Shown: positions 26,539-36,210, counted from the stretch's first letter. The stretch is DNA of 64,000 nt from Candidatus Haiyanarchaeum thermophilum (GCA_025920425.1 JAPDLS010000002.1:1-64000), one strand, 5' to 3'. A program made the numbers and translations. Notes: a model not told the origin generated them from the sequence alone.

Positions 26539-29042
26539 TTCATGAACTTTTCCAACTTTTCCTGTTTTTTACTTAGTATATCATCTAGACCAAATCCAAG
26601 TACTTCCAGTATTCCCTGCACTGCAGGTAGGATTTGGTGATTTATGTAATATTCAGGATCATACTTCAACTTCTTCCCCCTAACATCTTCATAGAGGTAT
26701 GCTCTCTCTGAGATTTTGCCAGGACCTTCGATCACAACCCATTTGATTATGGTGCCAGGTTCAGCATAATATCCCCTTTCAGCTCCCCTCATCGCAGCAG
26801 TTATATGGGGACCTAAGCTTTCATACTCCTTGAATTCTCTAGTCAATTGAGTATAGATAACGAGTTCTTCTAATGGGACCCTATGCTCCTTCAGCTCAGA
26901 AATAGTATTTCTCACGATCTGTAACGCCTTCCCAGGATCATTTTCCTTAAGGATTGCAGTAAGTACCTCCATCTGTACTCGTTTAGCTATGCTTGCCCAA
27001 TCTCTTCTGACAAATTCAAATCCTTTTATAATAATCCTTCCATTTTCATCTACCAATGCATATTTTTTCTTAGCCCCTCTTTCTATTTCCCCCCTCCTAG
27101 ATACCCAGATTCCGGCAGGATAGAAGCCGCGAAGCTCCAATTCCATGATTCCTGGCAACCTTTCATTTACAGCTGTGAAGAACTTCAATACATCCTCTTT
27201 GCTCTTGCCCTCAAATGAGATCATAATAGAATCTGTATCCCCATAGATCACTTTGAACCCAAAACTCCAAGCACTATTGACCACTTCAATTATATATTTC
27301 CTTCCGAATGCAGTTATGCTCTCCGCACATTCTAGACAGTACCACCTAGCTCTAGCAAATCCTAGATAGCCATAGGTAGCATTTGCGATCGTCTTGAGGG
27401 CGTAGTCTCTAGCTTCAAGTATCTTGTAATCTGGATCATTTCGGTCTATCTTCTTCAGCATTTCTTTAATCCTACCTCTTCTGAATAACAGATCATTCAG
27501 GAGGGTGGGGATAAATCCATCCTTCTTCTTGCAGAAGTGGTAAACCACTTTTTTTCCAGCCTTTAATATTTCAGGAGTAAAAATCCCATCTTTTCTGCAG
27601 CATTCACAGTTAAGAGTGGTCGGACAAATATTATGAGTTACAATAATTGTGGGATAAAGTGATCTAAAATCTAGGATTGCTATGTTCCTATAAAAGCCTG
27701 GCAATGGTTCAAACACAAATGCTCCCATATAGCTCTTTTTCTTTCTCTCTTTGATTTCTTCCCCTTTAGGCTTATTGGGGATAAGCTGGTTAAGACGTTC
27801 AGCCTCCTTCATGAGATAACTCTCCACCAATTGGCTGTAACTCATCCTACTCACATAGAAGAGTGGGAGATTCACTACCTTAGAAAGCTCGATGAGAATG
27901 GGAAGAAGCTTTTCACAGAGCTTGCATGTAAGCTCGGCATCGGTGAGGGCGTATTCCACCAATTTTCTTAACTTCTCCCCTCCCTCTTGCCACATATTCC
28001 AGAGCTCTTCCCAGTCAACTTTCACTTTCTCCTCACCAAGCAGTTCTCCAGATACAGAAGAGAGATCTAGGGTTTCAGTTCTAAGGGTAGGAGCTATCAG
28101 GTTTGAGATAAATGGATAGAGATCTAGATGGACTAAGCCAGCAAATCTCACACTCTTGCTCCTACCCTTCCCTACGAATTTCACAGGGGTTTGAGTAAAT
28201 CCCAGATCAAGTTCTATTCTATAGCGAGCAGCTCTAGCCTGAAGATATGGAAAGTCAAAGAGATCTCCATTGTAGCTTACGATGAGATCTGGGGCTTCCT
28301 TCTTTACTATTTCACAGAATCTCCTGATGATATCCATCTCAGAATCTAGAAATTCCACATAAGGGGGAGGATTTTCGAATCTCTTCGCTACAAGTACTTT
28401 TCTGAATCCATAATTTGAACTTATTGAAATAGTGGTGATAGCGTCTGTAGAGGCTCTAGGAGCACCCCTGAAGTTATGTACCTCTATATCAAATGAAAGG
28501 ATCTTGAAATCTTTGAGCGTATCTCCATTTAAGTTCTCAATCTTATGAACCTCAATTACATAATCAGCCCTATACTTTCTCTTCTCTACTTCTTCCCCAA
28601 TCACCCTAGTCTTTACCAACATTTGCAATCCTCTCTCTACCAAGTACATCGTCCTCAACGGCACATCTTTTCCTACCTTATCCAAGAATCCCTCATGTTT
28701 TTCCACTTCATCCAATATCCAATGGATTGCGGCAGGACTGTTTACATATACTTTAATTGCTTTTACCTTCCTTCCGATGAGTTCCCTTCCCACCACTTCA
28801 CAATCCATTACTTTATAACTTCCCCTCTTTCCAGTGATATGTAATCCTTTGAGGAATTTAAGGAGTTCTTCAAACTTCTCGGGCTTAGGAAGTACATAAA
28901 AATATGGTCTGAAATTGGGATCAATGGCTACTATTCTCCTTCTGTCCTCAGTGATTCCGAAGATCCTGACTATTAACCTGCCTGCCTTAGTTACCACATA
29001 GTCCAAATCTATAGGATAAAACTCAACCACAAGTATTGGCAT
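26535..29042 (-). CDS. family-B DNA polymerase
   Basis: The 835-residue protein has the archaeal PolB uracil-sensing N-terminal region, exonuclease motifs SFDIEVHN (near 184), YNGDLFDFPYL, and polymerase motifs A DFRSLYPT (near 454), B KTIANATYGYLG, and C YGDTDSI (near 600). Two Cys pairs (CECC, CLEC) lie in the palm/finger region, as in archaeal enzymes. It works alongside PolD in replication or repair. A TATA-like AACTTTAAAAC (29063-29073) is about 26 nt upstream of the start. HAD is co-transcribed downstream. No intein is present. Confidence 0.97.
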   Translation of the reverse strand: MPILVVEFYPIDLDYVVTKAGRLIVRIFGITEDRRRIVAIDPNFRPYFYVLPKPEKFEELLKFLKGLHITGKRGSYKVMDCEVVGRELIGRKVKAIKVYVNSPAAIHWILDEVEKHEGFLDKVGKDVPLRTMYLVERGLQMLVKTRVIGEEVEKRKYRADYVIEVHKIENLNGDTLKDFKILSFDIEVHNFRGAPRASTDAITTISISSNYGFRKVLVAKRFENPPPYVEFLDSEMDIIRRFCEIVKKEAPDLIVSYNGDLFDFPYLQARAARYRIELDLGFTQTPVKFVGKGRSKSVRFAGLVHLDLYPFISNLIAPTLRTETLDLSSVSGELLGEEKVKVDWEELWNMWQEGGEKLRKLVEYALTDAELTCKLCEKLLPILIELSKVVNLPLFYVSRMSYSQLVESYLMKEAERLNQLIPNKPKGEEIKERKKKSYMGAFVFEPLPGFYRNIAILDFRSLYPTIIVTHNICPTTLNCECCRKDGIFTPEILKAGKKVVYHFCKKKDGFIPTLLNDLLFRRGRIKEMLKKIDRNDPDYKILEARDYALKTIANATYGYLGFARARWYCLECAESITAFGRKYIIEVVNSAWSFGFKVIYGDTDSIMISFEGKSKEDVLKFFTAVNERLPGIMELELRGFYPAGIWVSRRGEIERGAKKKYALVDENGRIIIKGFEFVRRDWASIAKRVQMEVLTAILKENDPGKALQIVRNTISELKEHRVPLEELVIYTQLTREFKEYESLGPHITAAMRGAERGYYAEPGTIIKWVVIEGPGKISERAYLYEDVRGKKLKYDPEYYINHQILPAVQGILEVLGFGLDDILSKKQEKLEKFMK

Positions 29043-29062
29043 AAAGAATAGAGGGCAAGAGT

Positions 29063-29098
29063 AACTTTAAAACTTTGTGAGAGAAAATAAGTTTAAGG
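29063..29098. promoter_or_regulatory. divergent promoters for PolB and RqcH-like genes
   Basis: TTTTAAAG-type TATA on the minus strand (29063-29073) is 26 nt from the PolB start. AATAAGTTTAAGG on the plus strand (29086-29098) is about 26 nt from ATG 29119, supporting that start for the RqcH-like gene. Confidence 0.45.
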
Positions 29099-29118
29099 AA
29101 GCTTACCTTACCAGATCT

Positions 29119-30963
29119 ATGAGGAGAGTGAATTGTATAGAGGTAGAAATACTCTGCCAAGAGGTAAATAGGCTTAGGGGAGCTAGAGTAAAGGGGATCT
29201 ATCAAGAGGGGAGTAAGCTTTCAATTTACCTCAAATCTGCCGAAATTGTGAAAAATCTCGTAATCTTTCCTGGAGAAATATTCTATCTTTCAAATTATGA
29301 ACCAAAAAAAGAGGTATCTAACTTTTGCTTGCAATTGAGAAAATATCTGTTGAGCTCTATTCTCATAGGATGTGAGCAAATAAACTTCGAAAGAATAGTG
29401 AGGCTTAGGTTCTTCAAGGCAAATGAGTTCAACCTCTTCCTAGAGTTTATTCCAAGAGGAAACGTAGTGCTCTGCGATTCCAATTTCCTCATTTTAGCCA
29501 AGCTTTATACTCAAACTTTTAAGGATAGGGAAATCAGAGAAGGGAAAATTTACAAACTTCCCCCCTCTCGTGGAGGATTTCCACAGACATTTCAGGAATT
29601 CGTGAGAAGAGTTAGGACTGAAAGGGGAGAGATAGTGAGGGCTTTGGCTCTACAATTCCCACTAGGAAAATTTGCGGAGAAATTGCTCGAGTTATGTGGA
29701 ATCGATAAGCACTTGAGCTCCACTCAGCTTCCTGAGGAGCTACTGGAAAAGCTTTTTCATAAGTTAAATGAACTGATAACTAAAGCGAAAAAACTTGAGA
29801 TAGCTCCAGGGGTGTTTGAGAATTCTGAATTGGAGTTTTCAGCATTTAGGGAAGAGGGATTCAGAGCATTTGAAACTCTCAGTGAGGCGATAGAGTATTG
29901 CATGCTTCGAGAGGAGAGGAGAATGCAGGAAAAGATTATTCAAGCTGAGAGGGAAAGAATTAAAAGGATACTTGAGGATTTAACTAAGAGAAGGGAGGAG
30001 CTTCTCCATAACTCTAAGAAACTGAGGGAAGTTGCAAACAAGATAATGTGGAACTTAGAGTACTTTAAACAGATCTTAATAGGACTTGATGAAGCAAGGA
30101 GGAGGTACAGCTTACAAGAGATCAATAGGAAAATCTCAGAGCTAGATTTTGTTGAAAGGGTAGAAGGAGATGGAATAATAATACAAATTAATCATTTCAG
30201 TTTTAAGCTGAGATTTGGAGAAGATCCTTACTTGATAGCAGAAAGACTTTTCACTTCAGCGAAAAGATTTGAGGATAAGCTAAAAAAAGTGGAACAGAAG
30301 ATCAAAGAGTTTGAGGAGAAACTTAAACACGTAGATGAAATTGAGATTCCATCCCCAACGCCAATTAAGTTTTCTAGGAAGGAGTGGTTTGAGAAATTTA
30401 GATGGTTTAGGAGCTCTGAAGGTTTTCTAGTGATAGCTGGGAAAGATGCTTCCCAGAATGAGCTAATCTTTAAGAAATACTTAGAACCAAACGATCTTGT
30501 ATTACATGCCGAAATTAAAGGTTCTCCTCTTGTGGTAATCAAAAATGGGAAGATTGCAGGAGAAAGCACGATTGCGGAAGCTGCAAATTTTACAGCATGT
30601 TTTTCCAGAGCTTGGAAGATCAATGTAGTACCGAGAGTATATTGGGTTTATAGAGAGCAGGTGAAAAAATTGGGCTCATTTCCTTTAGGATCCTTTTCTA
30701 TAGAAGGTACCAAACACTTCATTGAGGGAATCGAGCTTAAGCTCGCTATTTCCTTTGAGGAGATCAATGGAAGGTATAGGGTAGTATATGGGCCTGAAAA
30801 CTCGATTAAAAAGTTTGGAAGATATGTAGTAGTCATTCCTGGCAAGAGGAGGAAGGAGGAGCTGGCTAGGGAAATTTTAAAATTGCTGAAGGTGGAGTTA
30901 AGTTTAGATGAGCTCATAACAGCTCTTCCAGGTGAGGCCGAAATTGGAGATAAGGTTCTTTGA
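29119..30963 (+). CDS. NFACT-family ribosome quality control protein (RqcH/Rqc2-like)
   Basis: The start is taken at ATG 29119 (MRRVNCIEVEIL), supported by the TATA spacing; the track's GTG at 29077 is less likely. The ~614-residue protein has an N-terminal NFACT-N domain, a coiled-coil middle (about residues 270-400, rich in Glu/Arg/Lys), and an NFACT-R domain with WFRSSEGFLVIAGKDASQNE near residue 424. The family binds stalled 50S-peptidyl-tRNA complexes and, in many lineages, adds Ala tails. It overlaps the YjbQ gene by 32 nt. Confidence 0.92.
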   Translation: MRRVNCIEVEILCQEVNRLRGARVKGIYQEGSKLSIYLKSAEIVKNLVIFPGEIFYLSNYEPKKEVSNFCLQLRKYLLSSILIGCEQINFERIVRLRFFKANEFNLFLEFIPRGNVVLCDSNFLILAKLYTQTFKDREIREGKIYKLPPSRGGFPQTFQEFVRRVRTERGEIVRALALQFPLGKFAEKLLELCGIDKHLSSTQLPEELLEKLFHKLNELITKAKKLEIAPGVFENSELEFSAFREEGFRAFETLSEAIEYCMLREERRMQEKIIQAERERIKRILEDLTKRREELLHNSKKLREVANKIMWNLEYFKQILIGLDEARRRYSLQEINRKISELDFVERVEGDGIIIQINHFSFKLRFGEDPYLIAERLFTSAKRFEDKLKKVEQKIKEFEEKLKHVDEIEIPSPTPIKFSRKEWFEKFRWFRSSEGFLVIAGKDASQNELIFKKYLEPNDLVLHAEIKGSPLVVIKNGKIAGESTIAEAANFTACFSRAWKINVVPRVYWVYREQVKKLGSFPLGSFSIEGTKHFIEGIELKLAISFEEINGRYRVVYGPENSIKKFGRYVVVIPGKRRKEELAREILKLLKVELSLDELITALPGEAEIGDKVL

Positions 30964-31357
30964 ACTAAAGCTAAGGAGCAGGGAAAGGATAGAAGTGATC
31001 GATATCACTACAGAAGTTGAGAATTTAGTAAGAAATTCTGGGATAAAGGATGGAATATGTTTAATATTCTGCCCACATGCTACATGCTTTTTAATACTTG
31101 AGGAGGCTGAGAATAGATTAATTCAAGATATTCGTGGAAAAATCGAGGAGGATTTCCTTGGAAGGAAATACAGACACGATGAAATAGATGATAATGCATT
31201 TTCTCACTTGGCCTCGGGCTTCTATTCCCAAGCAAGGATACTCCCAGTAAGGAGAGGAAATCTAGTCAGAGGAACATGGCAAAACATCCTCTTCGTAGAA
31301 TTGGATGGCCCTCGTGAGGAACGAAGAGTAATTGTGGAGATCCTAGGAGTTAGATAA
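30932..31357 (+). CDS. YjbQ/UPF0047 family protein
   Basis: The 141-residue protein matches the compact YjbQ family: IDITTEVENLV, the CPHATCFLILEE strand, RHDEIDDNAFSHL with conserved Asp/His, and GTWQNILFVELDGPREERRV. Some members have secondary thiamine-phosphate synthase activity in complementation tests; the native role is unresolved. It starts with GTG inside the RqcH-like gene and ends 8 nt into the convergent methyltransferase gene. Confidence 0.9.
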   Translation: MRPKLEIRFFELKLRSRERIEVIDITTEVENLVRNSGIKDGICLIFCPHATCFLILEEAENRLIQDIRGKIEEDFLGRKYRHDEIDDNAFSHLASGFYSQARILPVRRGNLVRGTWQNILFVELDGPREERRVIVEILGVR

Positions 31358-32384
31358 GTTTTTCTAAGATGAACACATGAGGATAGAGTCCTCCGGATTC
31401 TATTACTCTCTCCCCAACCAATTTGAACCCTCCCGCATTTAGGGCTAGGCTCCTGAAGGAATTAGCTCTTAAAGTGAGGGCTACGATCCTTCCATTTGAT
31501 CTAAGGACTTCATAGCTTGAACCTAAGAACTTCATATATAACTCCTTTAAATTTCGTCTTTTCATTCTCACTCCGTAAGGAAGATCTGTAATTATTTTAT
31601 CCACAGAGCTCTGGGGAAAGAATGATGTAAGGTGTGTAGCATCCAATACCACTACTTTCATATATTTACTCAAAAGATTAGCTTTTGCATTCAGAATTGT
31701 ACCCTTCACGAATTTTGGATTGATGTCTCCTCCAAGGATTTTCACCTTATCTCTAAATATATCTGCCAGCTCTAGAAGGATTGTACCTCCCCCACACATA
31801 GGGTCTAATACAGTGTCTCCTTCCCTCACTTCAGCCATTCTAATCAATCCGTAGGCAATAGTAGGTTTAAGGGCAGCTGGATGAATAAAGCGAAGCTTGA
31901 ACCTCTTAGCAAGTGACTTAGAGGTGATTGGGATACCAACAAATACTTCTTTGCCAAAGACGTCTACCTTCAAATTTAACTGAAAATGCTTCAAATCCAC
32001 CTTTAACCCATATTTTTCCTGTACTACTTTCCCAGCTACCCTTTGTACATCTATGGAGGTGAAGCGGTGAGGCCCTATTCTTTGAGAGGAAATTCTAAAG
32101 CTCTTCTTTCCCTTCAGCCAAGGAGAGAGATTAAGCTTTCCCAACTTCTCCCCTATTTCTTCTAATCCCCTTTCATCTTCATGCTCTATTTGAAAACTAG
32201 CCACGAGTTTAGCTACATGATGGACAGATCGAAGAGTTAGGAGGGCCTTCGAAGGCTTCGCCTCAATTATTACCTTTCCCTGAAAATTGGCGAGCTTCCC
32301 CAAGAACTTACCTCCTACCTTTTCCATTACTTCCTTCTCGACTACGTCCTCGAACCCAGGGTCACAAGTGAGTACAAACCTCAT
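31350..32384 (-). CDS. THUMP-domain tRNA guanine-N2 methyltransferase (Trm14/COG0116 type)
   Basis: The 344-residue protein has an N-terminal THUMP domain (about residues 45-150) and a Rossmann-fold methyltransferase: the SAM-binding VLDPMCGGGTILLE, GGDINPK, and the catalytic TDLPYGVR (a D/N-PPY-like motif with Leu at the second position). The HPAALKPTIAYGLIRMA segment before the catalytic domain is typical of Trm14/RlmL-like enzymes that make m2G. It targets tRNA (m2G6) or possibly rRNA. It follows the GGGPS gene after 34 nt. Confidence 0.87.
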   Translation of the reverse strand: MRFVLTCDPGFEDVVEKEVMEKVGGKFLGKLANFQGKVIIEAKPSKALLTLRSVHHVAKLVASFQIEHEDERGLEEIGEKLGKLNLSPWLKGKKSFRISSQRIGPHRFTSIDVQRVAGKVVQEKYGLKVDLKHFQLNLKVDVFGKEVFVGIPITSKSLAKRFKLRFIHPAALKPTIAYGLIRMAEVREGDTVLDPMCGGGTILLELADIFRDKVKILGGDINPKFVKGTILNAKANLLSKYMKVVVLDATHLTSFFPQSSVDKIITDLPYGVRMKRRNLKELYMKFLGSSYEVLRSNGRIVALTLRANSFRSLALNAGGFKLVGERVIESGGLYPHVFILEKLI

Positions 32385-32418
32385 CTCAACTTAGGATACG
32401 GCTCGACTAGACAGACAA

Positions 32419-33240
32419 TTAAGTTACTATGACCTCTAATCCCCTCTTCTTAACTCCTTCTTCTATCCCCCTTACTACTTCTTCCAATTTCTCAGGCTCT
32501 CTTTCCAACAAAGTCCCGAGTACTATTACATCTGCTCCAGCTTGGGCAGCAATATAGGCTTTCTCATAATCATTGATCCCCCCTCCAACGAAGAGTACTA
32601 CTTCCTCATCTCTAGGCCTTACTTTTTCCATCTCCTTCAATCCATTAACCACAGCCCTAATCACTTCCTTCTCAACAGGTTGTTTAGTTCCAGAACCTCC
32701 ATCCAGATAGAGGAAATCATCTCTTAATGCAGAATATTGGGCTAGCGACGTGAACAACTTAACTTTATCTTTAAGCTCATCTGGAACTATTGGACTTGCT
32801 AGCTTGGCTGCAGTAGAGTCTTTGTTTGTGATGATATATCCGGTAGGAATTACTTCCACCCCATATTCCTTTACCTTGAAGATCCCTTGTAATGGAGCAT
32901 CTCTTAAGAACTTAGTTGTAGGAGCATTTAGGAGTTGGAGATATAGAACAGCGTCACAGTTTCTTGAGATCTGACTTGCATCATATGGAAAGATGATGAA
33001 TGGAAATTCCTTTTTTCCAAACATCCTTTTGCAATAACCAATGATTTCCTCAACCTTACTTTCATCCTTAAATCCAGATCCCCCGATGAGAGAGGCTCTA
33101 GCCCCAAAATCTCTAGCATAGCTCAAGAGTTGGAAGGCCTCCTTTGGAGTTACTTTTTCAGGATCTATCAGAGGTAGGAAAATACAAGTACTCTCATATA
33201 CTTCATTTCTAATGAAATTCTTGACTTTATTCCTCGACAT
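32419..33240 (-). CDS. geranylgeranylglyceryl phosphate synthase
   Basis: The 273-residue TIM-barrel protein has the GGGPS hallmarks: PLIDPEKV, an early Asp-x-x-Lys region, GSGFKDESKV, YLQLLNAP, YLDGGSGTKQPV and FVGGGINDYEKA. It catalyses the first committed ether bond in archaeal membrane lipids. It lies directly after the L11 gene, a position usually held by L1 in archaea. A TATA-like TTTTTAAA overlaps the L11 end (33255-33263), suggesting its own promoter. Confidence 0.95.
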   Translation of the reverse strand: MSRNKVKNFIRNEVYESTCIFLPLIDPEKVTPKEAFQLLSYARDFGARASLIGGSGFKDESKVEEIIGYCKRMFGKKEFPFIIFPYDASQISRNCDAVLYLQLLNAPTTKFLRDAPLQGIFKVKEYGVEVIPTGYIITNKDSTAAKLASPIVPDELKDKVKLFTSLAQYSALRDDFLYLDGGSGTKQPVEKEVIRAVVNGLKEMEKVRPRDEEVVLFVGGGINDYEKAYIAAQAGADVIVLGTLLEREPEKLEEVVRGIEEGVKKRGLEVIVT

Positions 33241-33265
33241 TTTAGGCTAAAAGAGTTTTAAAAAT

Positions 33266-33745
33266 TTAATCTTTTCGTCGAGCTTTCTCTTCCCATTCCT
33301 TCAAAAATTGCTTTGGGTCCTTACCATCTATAGATATCCCCATGCTCACACATGTACCTATTACTTCCTTGATGAAATTTTCAAGTGTTCTAGCCTTAGA
33401 ACTCCTAAATTTCATCTCAGCAATTTCCTTCAACTTCTCGAATGAGATATTACCGACAGCTTGTTTTCCAGGAGTACTCGAGCCTTTTTCGATTCCAGCA
33501 GCTTTCTTGATGAGCTCAGCAGTCGTGGGAAGGCCAACTTCCACTTCGAACTGTTTTGTGGAAGGATCGATTATCACTTTGATCGGTACCTTCAATCCCT
33601 TGAAGTCCTTGGTCTTTTCATTTATCACCTTTACCACATTTCCAAGATTTAGTCCAAATGGAGCAAGTGCTGGACCTACAGGAGGAGCAGGAGTTACATT
33701 TCCAGCTTCCACTATGAGATTAACTACCTTCTTCACCTTCCTCAC
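33266..33745 (-). CDS. rpl11: ribosomal protein uL11
   Basis: The 159-residue protein matches archaeal L11: VEAGNVTPAPPVGPALAPFG, the linker IIDPSTKQFEVEVGLPTTAELIKKAAG, and a C-terminal rRNA-binding domain ending in an Arg/Lys-rich tail. It forms the GTPase-associated centre base with L10/L12. The gene overlaps the Spt5 gene by 26 nt. The usual L1 and L10 genes do not follow here. Confidence 0.97.
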   Translation of the reverse strand: MRKVKKVVNLIVEAGNVTPAPPVGPALAPFGLNLGNVVKVINEKTKDFKGLKVPIKVIIDPSTKQFEVEVGLPTTAELIKKAAGIEKGSSTPGKQAVGNISFEKLKEIAEMKFRSSKARTLENFIKEVIGTCVSMGISIDGKDPKQFLKEWEEKARRKD

Positions 33746-34184
33746 GCTTCACAAGCATTATGGAATTCAATTTCACAGTGATTGGAATTACTACACTTGC
33801 ATCTAACAGAGTAACTACTGCTTCTCCATGCATTTTATTTACCCTCACTACCTTCGCCTTCTCCCCCTTAAATGGACCAGAAATTATTTCCACAATATCT
33901 CCCTTTTCGATTTTTACTTCCTCTTCTTTTTTCTTGAGGAGAAGATTTTCCATTTCCTTGTACTCTATTTCCCCACTGGTTATCCCTTTTACATATCCCA
34001 TCCCGAAGATAGCCTGTAGCACTTGTTGTTTATTTTCAGCTTCTACTATTACATATCCCCTCATCTTGGGATGCATTAGTATAGAATAGATCTGAAGTCC
34101 CTGTTTCTTTCCAATCGTACTTAACTTCTCCATAATATATTTTTCCTTCCCAGCTACCACCCTAATTGCAAAAAGTTTTGCCAT
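33720..34184 (-). CDS. spt5: transcription elongation factor Spt5 (NusG family)
   Basis: The 154-residue protein has a NusG N-terminal domain (KLFAIRVVAGKEKYIMEKL, GYVIVEAENKQQVLQAIFG) and a KOW domain (KGDIVEIISGPFKGEKAKV). It binds the RNA polymerase clamp together with Spt4 and keeps elongation processive. It is in the conserved SecE-Spt5-L11 order, and spacing to SecE is 1 nt. Confidence 0.96.
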   Translation of the reverse strand: MAKLFAIRVVAGKEKYIMEKLSTIGKKQGLQIYSILMHPKMRGYVIVEAENKQQVLQAIFGMGYVKGITSGEIEYKEMENLLLKKKEEEVKIEKGDIVEIISGPFKGEKAKVVRVNKMHGEAVVTLLDASVVIPITVKLNSIMLVKREEGEEGS

Positions 34185-34185
34185 C

Positions 34186-34446
34186 TTAGTACTTCAAGAA
34201 TTTGAAGAGCAAGTATAAAAAAGCTATGCCTAGGGCAAATGTCGGTAGAATAGCAGCTTCCACGCTTCCTGTGAGAGTAGTAAATATGAAAAGTAGCCCC
34301 TGAATTGAGAATCCCATAAGACCAATGACCAAGATTCCGATCAAACAGATCTTGAAGATCTCATTCACTTCTTTCATCTCAGGTTTTCTAGCTATCTTTA
34401 TAATCCTACCGCACTCTGAGAAGAACTCCCTTATCTTAAGTCTCAT
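34186..34446 (-). CDS. secE: Sec61 gamma / SecE preprotein translocase subunit
   Basis: The 86-residue protein has an amphipathic helix (REFFSECGRIIKIARKPEMKEV) and one canonical hydrophobic helix (IFKICLIGILVIGLMGFSI), the SecE/Sec61gamma pattern. A further hydrophobic stretch follows (AAILPTFALGIAFLYLLFK), so the protein may have one more membrane helix than typical archaeal SecE (~60 residues). Its start overlaps the FtsZ stop by 4 nt. Confidence 0.9.
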   Translation of the reverse strand: MRLKIREFFSECGRIIKIARKPEMKEVNEIFKICLIGILVIGLMGFSIQGLLFIFTTLTGSVEAAILPTFALGIAFLYLLFKFLKY

Positions 34447-35564
34447 TCTAAAAACTTTATTCCTAGTTCCTCTTCCAATCCCTTCCTATACTCTTCCATC
34501 ACTGGCTTTTCCCTTCCAAAGATCTGGGGGGATTTTACTCCGGTGACGATCAGTAGCACTCTTAGTGTATCCTGAAGATCTGGGGAAATCTGTGCCCCCC
34601 AAATCATCTTTGAATTCACATCTAGCCTCTTAGATACTTCCTCACATACCCTCCTTACCTCATCCAGCTTCAATGAGCTCCCACCCATTACATATACTAA
34701 TGCTCCCCTTGCTCCATCTATATTTACATCCAGCAGAGGATTATTGATGGCCTTCTCGATAGCTTCAATTGCCCTATTCTCACTATCACTTTCTCCCACT
34801 CCAATCATTGCAACTCCTCCCTCCTTCATTATAGCCTTGATGTCCGCGAAGTCCCTATTTACTAATCCTGGCTTAGTTACAAGCTCAGTAATTCCTTTTA
34901 CAGCATTAGTGAGGATCTCATCTGCAATTTTAAAAGCCGTTGGGAGGGGAAGATCAGAAGCTATCTCCAACAATTTCTCATTTGGAATTACAATTAAAGT
35001 ATCTACTACTGCCTGCAAAGCTTCGAGCCCTTCCATAGCATTTTCGATCCTCGTCCTTCCCTCCACATTAAATGGAAGAGTAACTACGGCCACCGTAAGT
35101 ATTCCCATCTTCTTACTTATCTCAGCTATTACTGGAGCTGCTCCAGTCCCAGTCCCTCCTCCTAGACCACAGGTAATGAATACCATATCAGCTCCTTGTA
35201 GAGCTTGTTTGATTTCCTGCTCACTTTCCCTAGCAGCCTCTCTTCCGATCTTTGGATCTGATCCAGCTCCAAGACCTCCTGTGAGCTCCTTACCGATGAG
35301 GATCTTCTTATCAGCCACTGCACAAAGCAAATCAACAGCATCTGTGTTAACAGCGATCAGCTCTGCCCCTTTGATTCCAACTTCACTCATCCTAGTGATA
35401 GTATTATTTCCAGCCCCCCCTACTCCCACCACCTTAATTGCAGTCCTTCTCCCCTTTATCAATTGTTCAAGTTGGGCATCAACTTCTCTAGCCTTGGAGA
35501 GTTCAGGTCTTGGTACTTTTATTCCAGCTGTCGTCCCGATCTCAAACCTCTCCATTATTTTCAC
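34443..35564 (-). CDS. ftsZ: cell division GTPase FtsZ
   Basis: The 373-residue tubulin-like protein has VVGVGGAGNNTITRM, the tubulin signature GGGTGTGAAP near residue 133, a T7-loop region (NRDFADIKAIM) with the catalytic Asp, and a short C-terminal tail. It polymerises at the division ring. The gene overlaps the FKBP gene on one side and SecE on the other. This shows division is FtsZ-based rather than solely ESCRT-based. Confidence 0.97.
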   Translation of the reverse strand: MKIMERFEIGTTAGIKVPRPELSKAREVDAQLEQLIKGRRTAIKVVGVGGAGNNTITRMSEVGIKGAELIAVNTDAVDLLCAVADKKILIGKELTGGLGAGSDPKIGREAARESEQEIKQALQGADMVFITCGLGGGTGTGAAPVIAEISKKMGILTVAVVTLPFNVEGRTRIENAMEGLEALQAVVDTLIVIPNEKLLEIASDLPLPTAFKIADEILTNAVKGITELVTKPGLVNRDFADIKAIMKEGGVAMIGVGESDSENRAIEAIEKAINNPLLDVNIDGARGALVYVMGGSSLKLDEVRRVCEEVSKRLDVNSKMIWGAQISPDLQDTLRVLLIVTGVKSPQIFGREKPVMEEYRKGLEEELGIKFLE

Positions 35565-36210
35565 CTATCTTCACTACAAATTTTAGTACGTAATCTTTAT
35601 TAATATATTTCCTCACATCCTCATAAATCCTTTGCTTGATGGGGATAGGAAGATCTATGTTGTTTAAATTAATGATTACTTCTTTCCCTTTGATCTCGAT
35701 CTCAAAATCTTTGGATATGAAGTAAGAGATAATTCCCCTTACCTTCTCTACATCATCCTCTAGGATTCTTCTCACGAAGATCTTATATACTAGGTCTTTT
35801 CCAGCCAAGGGGTGATTGAAATCTATCACTACTCTTCCACTACTTACACTCCTCACGATCCCAAATGAATTCTCAAACTCCACGACTGCTCCAGGCCTTA
35901 CTTTATCTTTCTCTTTGAAATGCTTCAGCGGAACTGAGATGAGGAGTTTAGGATCTACTTCCCCAAATGCATCCTCACTTTTTATCTCCACCTCAAATTC
36001 CTCTCCAGCCCTCCTATTTAGAAGGGCATTCTCAAATCCTCTGATCATTTTCCCAGAACCTACTATAGCTATCATAGGTTTGAACTCCCCCTTCAACTTT
36101 AGTTCCCTAGCCACATCAGCTAAGGTGGTATCGAAGATGATTCCAGAGTCCTTGATTCTACCTACATAATCTACTTCCACGAAATCCCCATTCGAGATAC
36201 TTTTCTCCAT
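35542..36210 (-). CDS. FKBP-type peptidyl-prolyl isomerase (SlyD-like)
   Basis: The start is taken at MEKSISNGDFVEV (36210); the track's 36228 is an alternative. The ~222-residue protein has the FKBP fold with an IF insertion: VDYVGRIKDSGIIFDTT, SGKMIRGFENALL, EFEVEIKSEDAFGEVDPKLL and DFNHPLAGKDLVYKI. A C-terminal extra domain (about residues 150-222) is alpha/beta. It speeds proline isomerisation and acts as a chaperone. It begins the FtsZ-SecE-Spt5-L11 run, and a TATA-like tract lies at 36231-36243. Confidence 0.93.
   Translation of the reverse strand: MEKSISNGDFVEVDYVGRIKDSGIIFDTTLADVARELKLKGEFKPMIAIVGSGKMIRGFENALLNRRAGEEFEVEIKSEDAFGEVDPKLLISVPLKHFKEKDKVRPGAVVEFENSFGIVRSVSSGRVVIDFNHPLAGKDLVYKIFVRRILEDDVEKVRGIISYFISKDFEIEIKGKEVIINLNNIDLPIPIKQRIYEDVRKYINKDYVLKFVVKIGENNGEV

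Noticed and set aside
31400-31430. Minus-strand GGGTTCAAATTGG resembling a tRNA T-arm
   Set aside because: It lies within the THUMP methyltransferase coding frame (GGFKLVGE), and no matching acceptor stem or anticodon arm is nearby.
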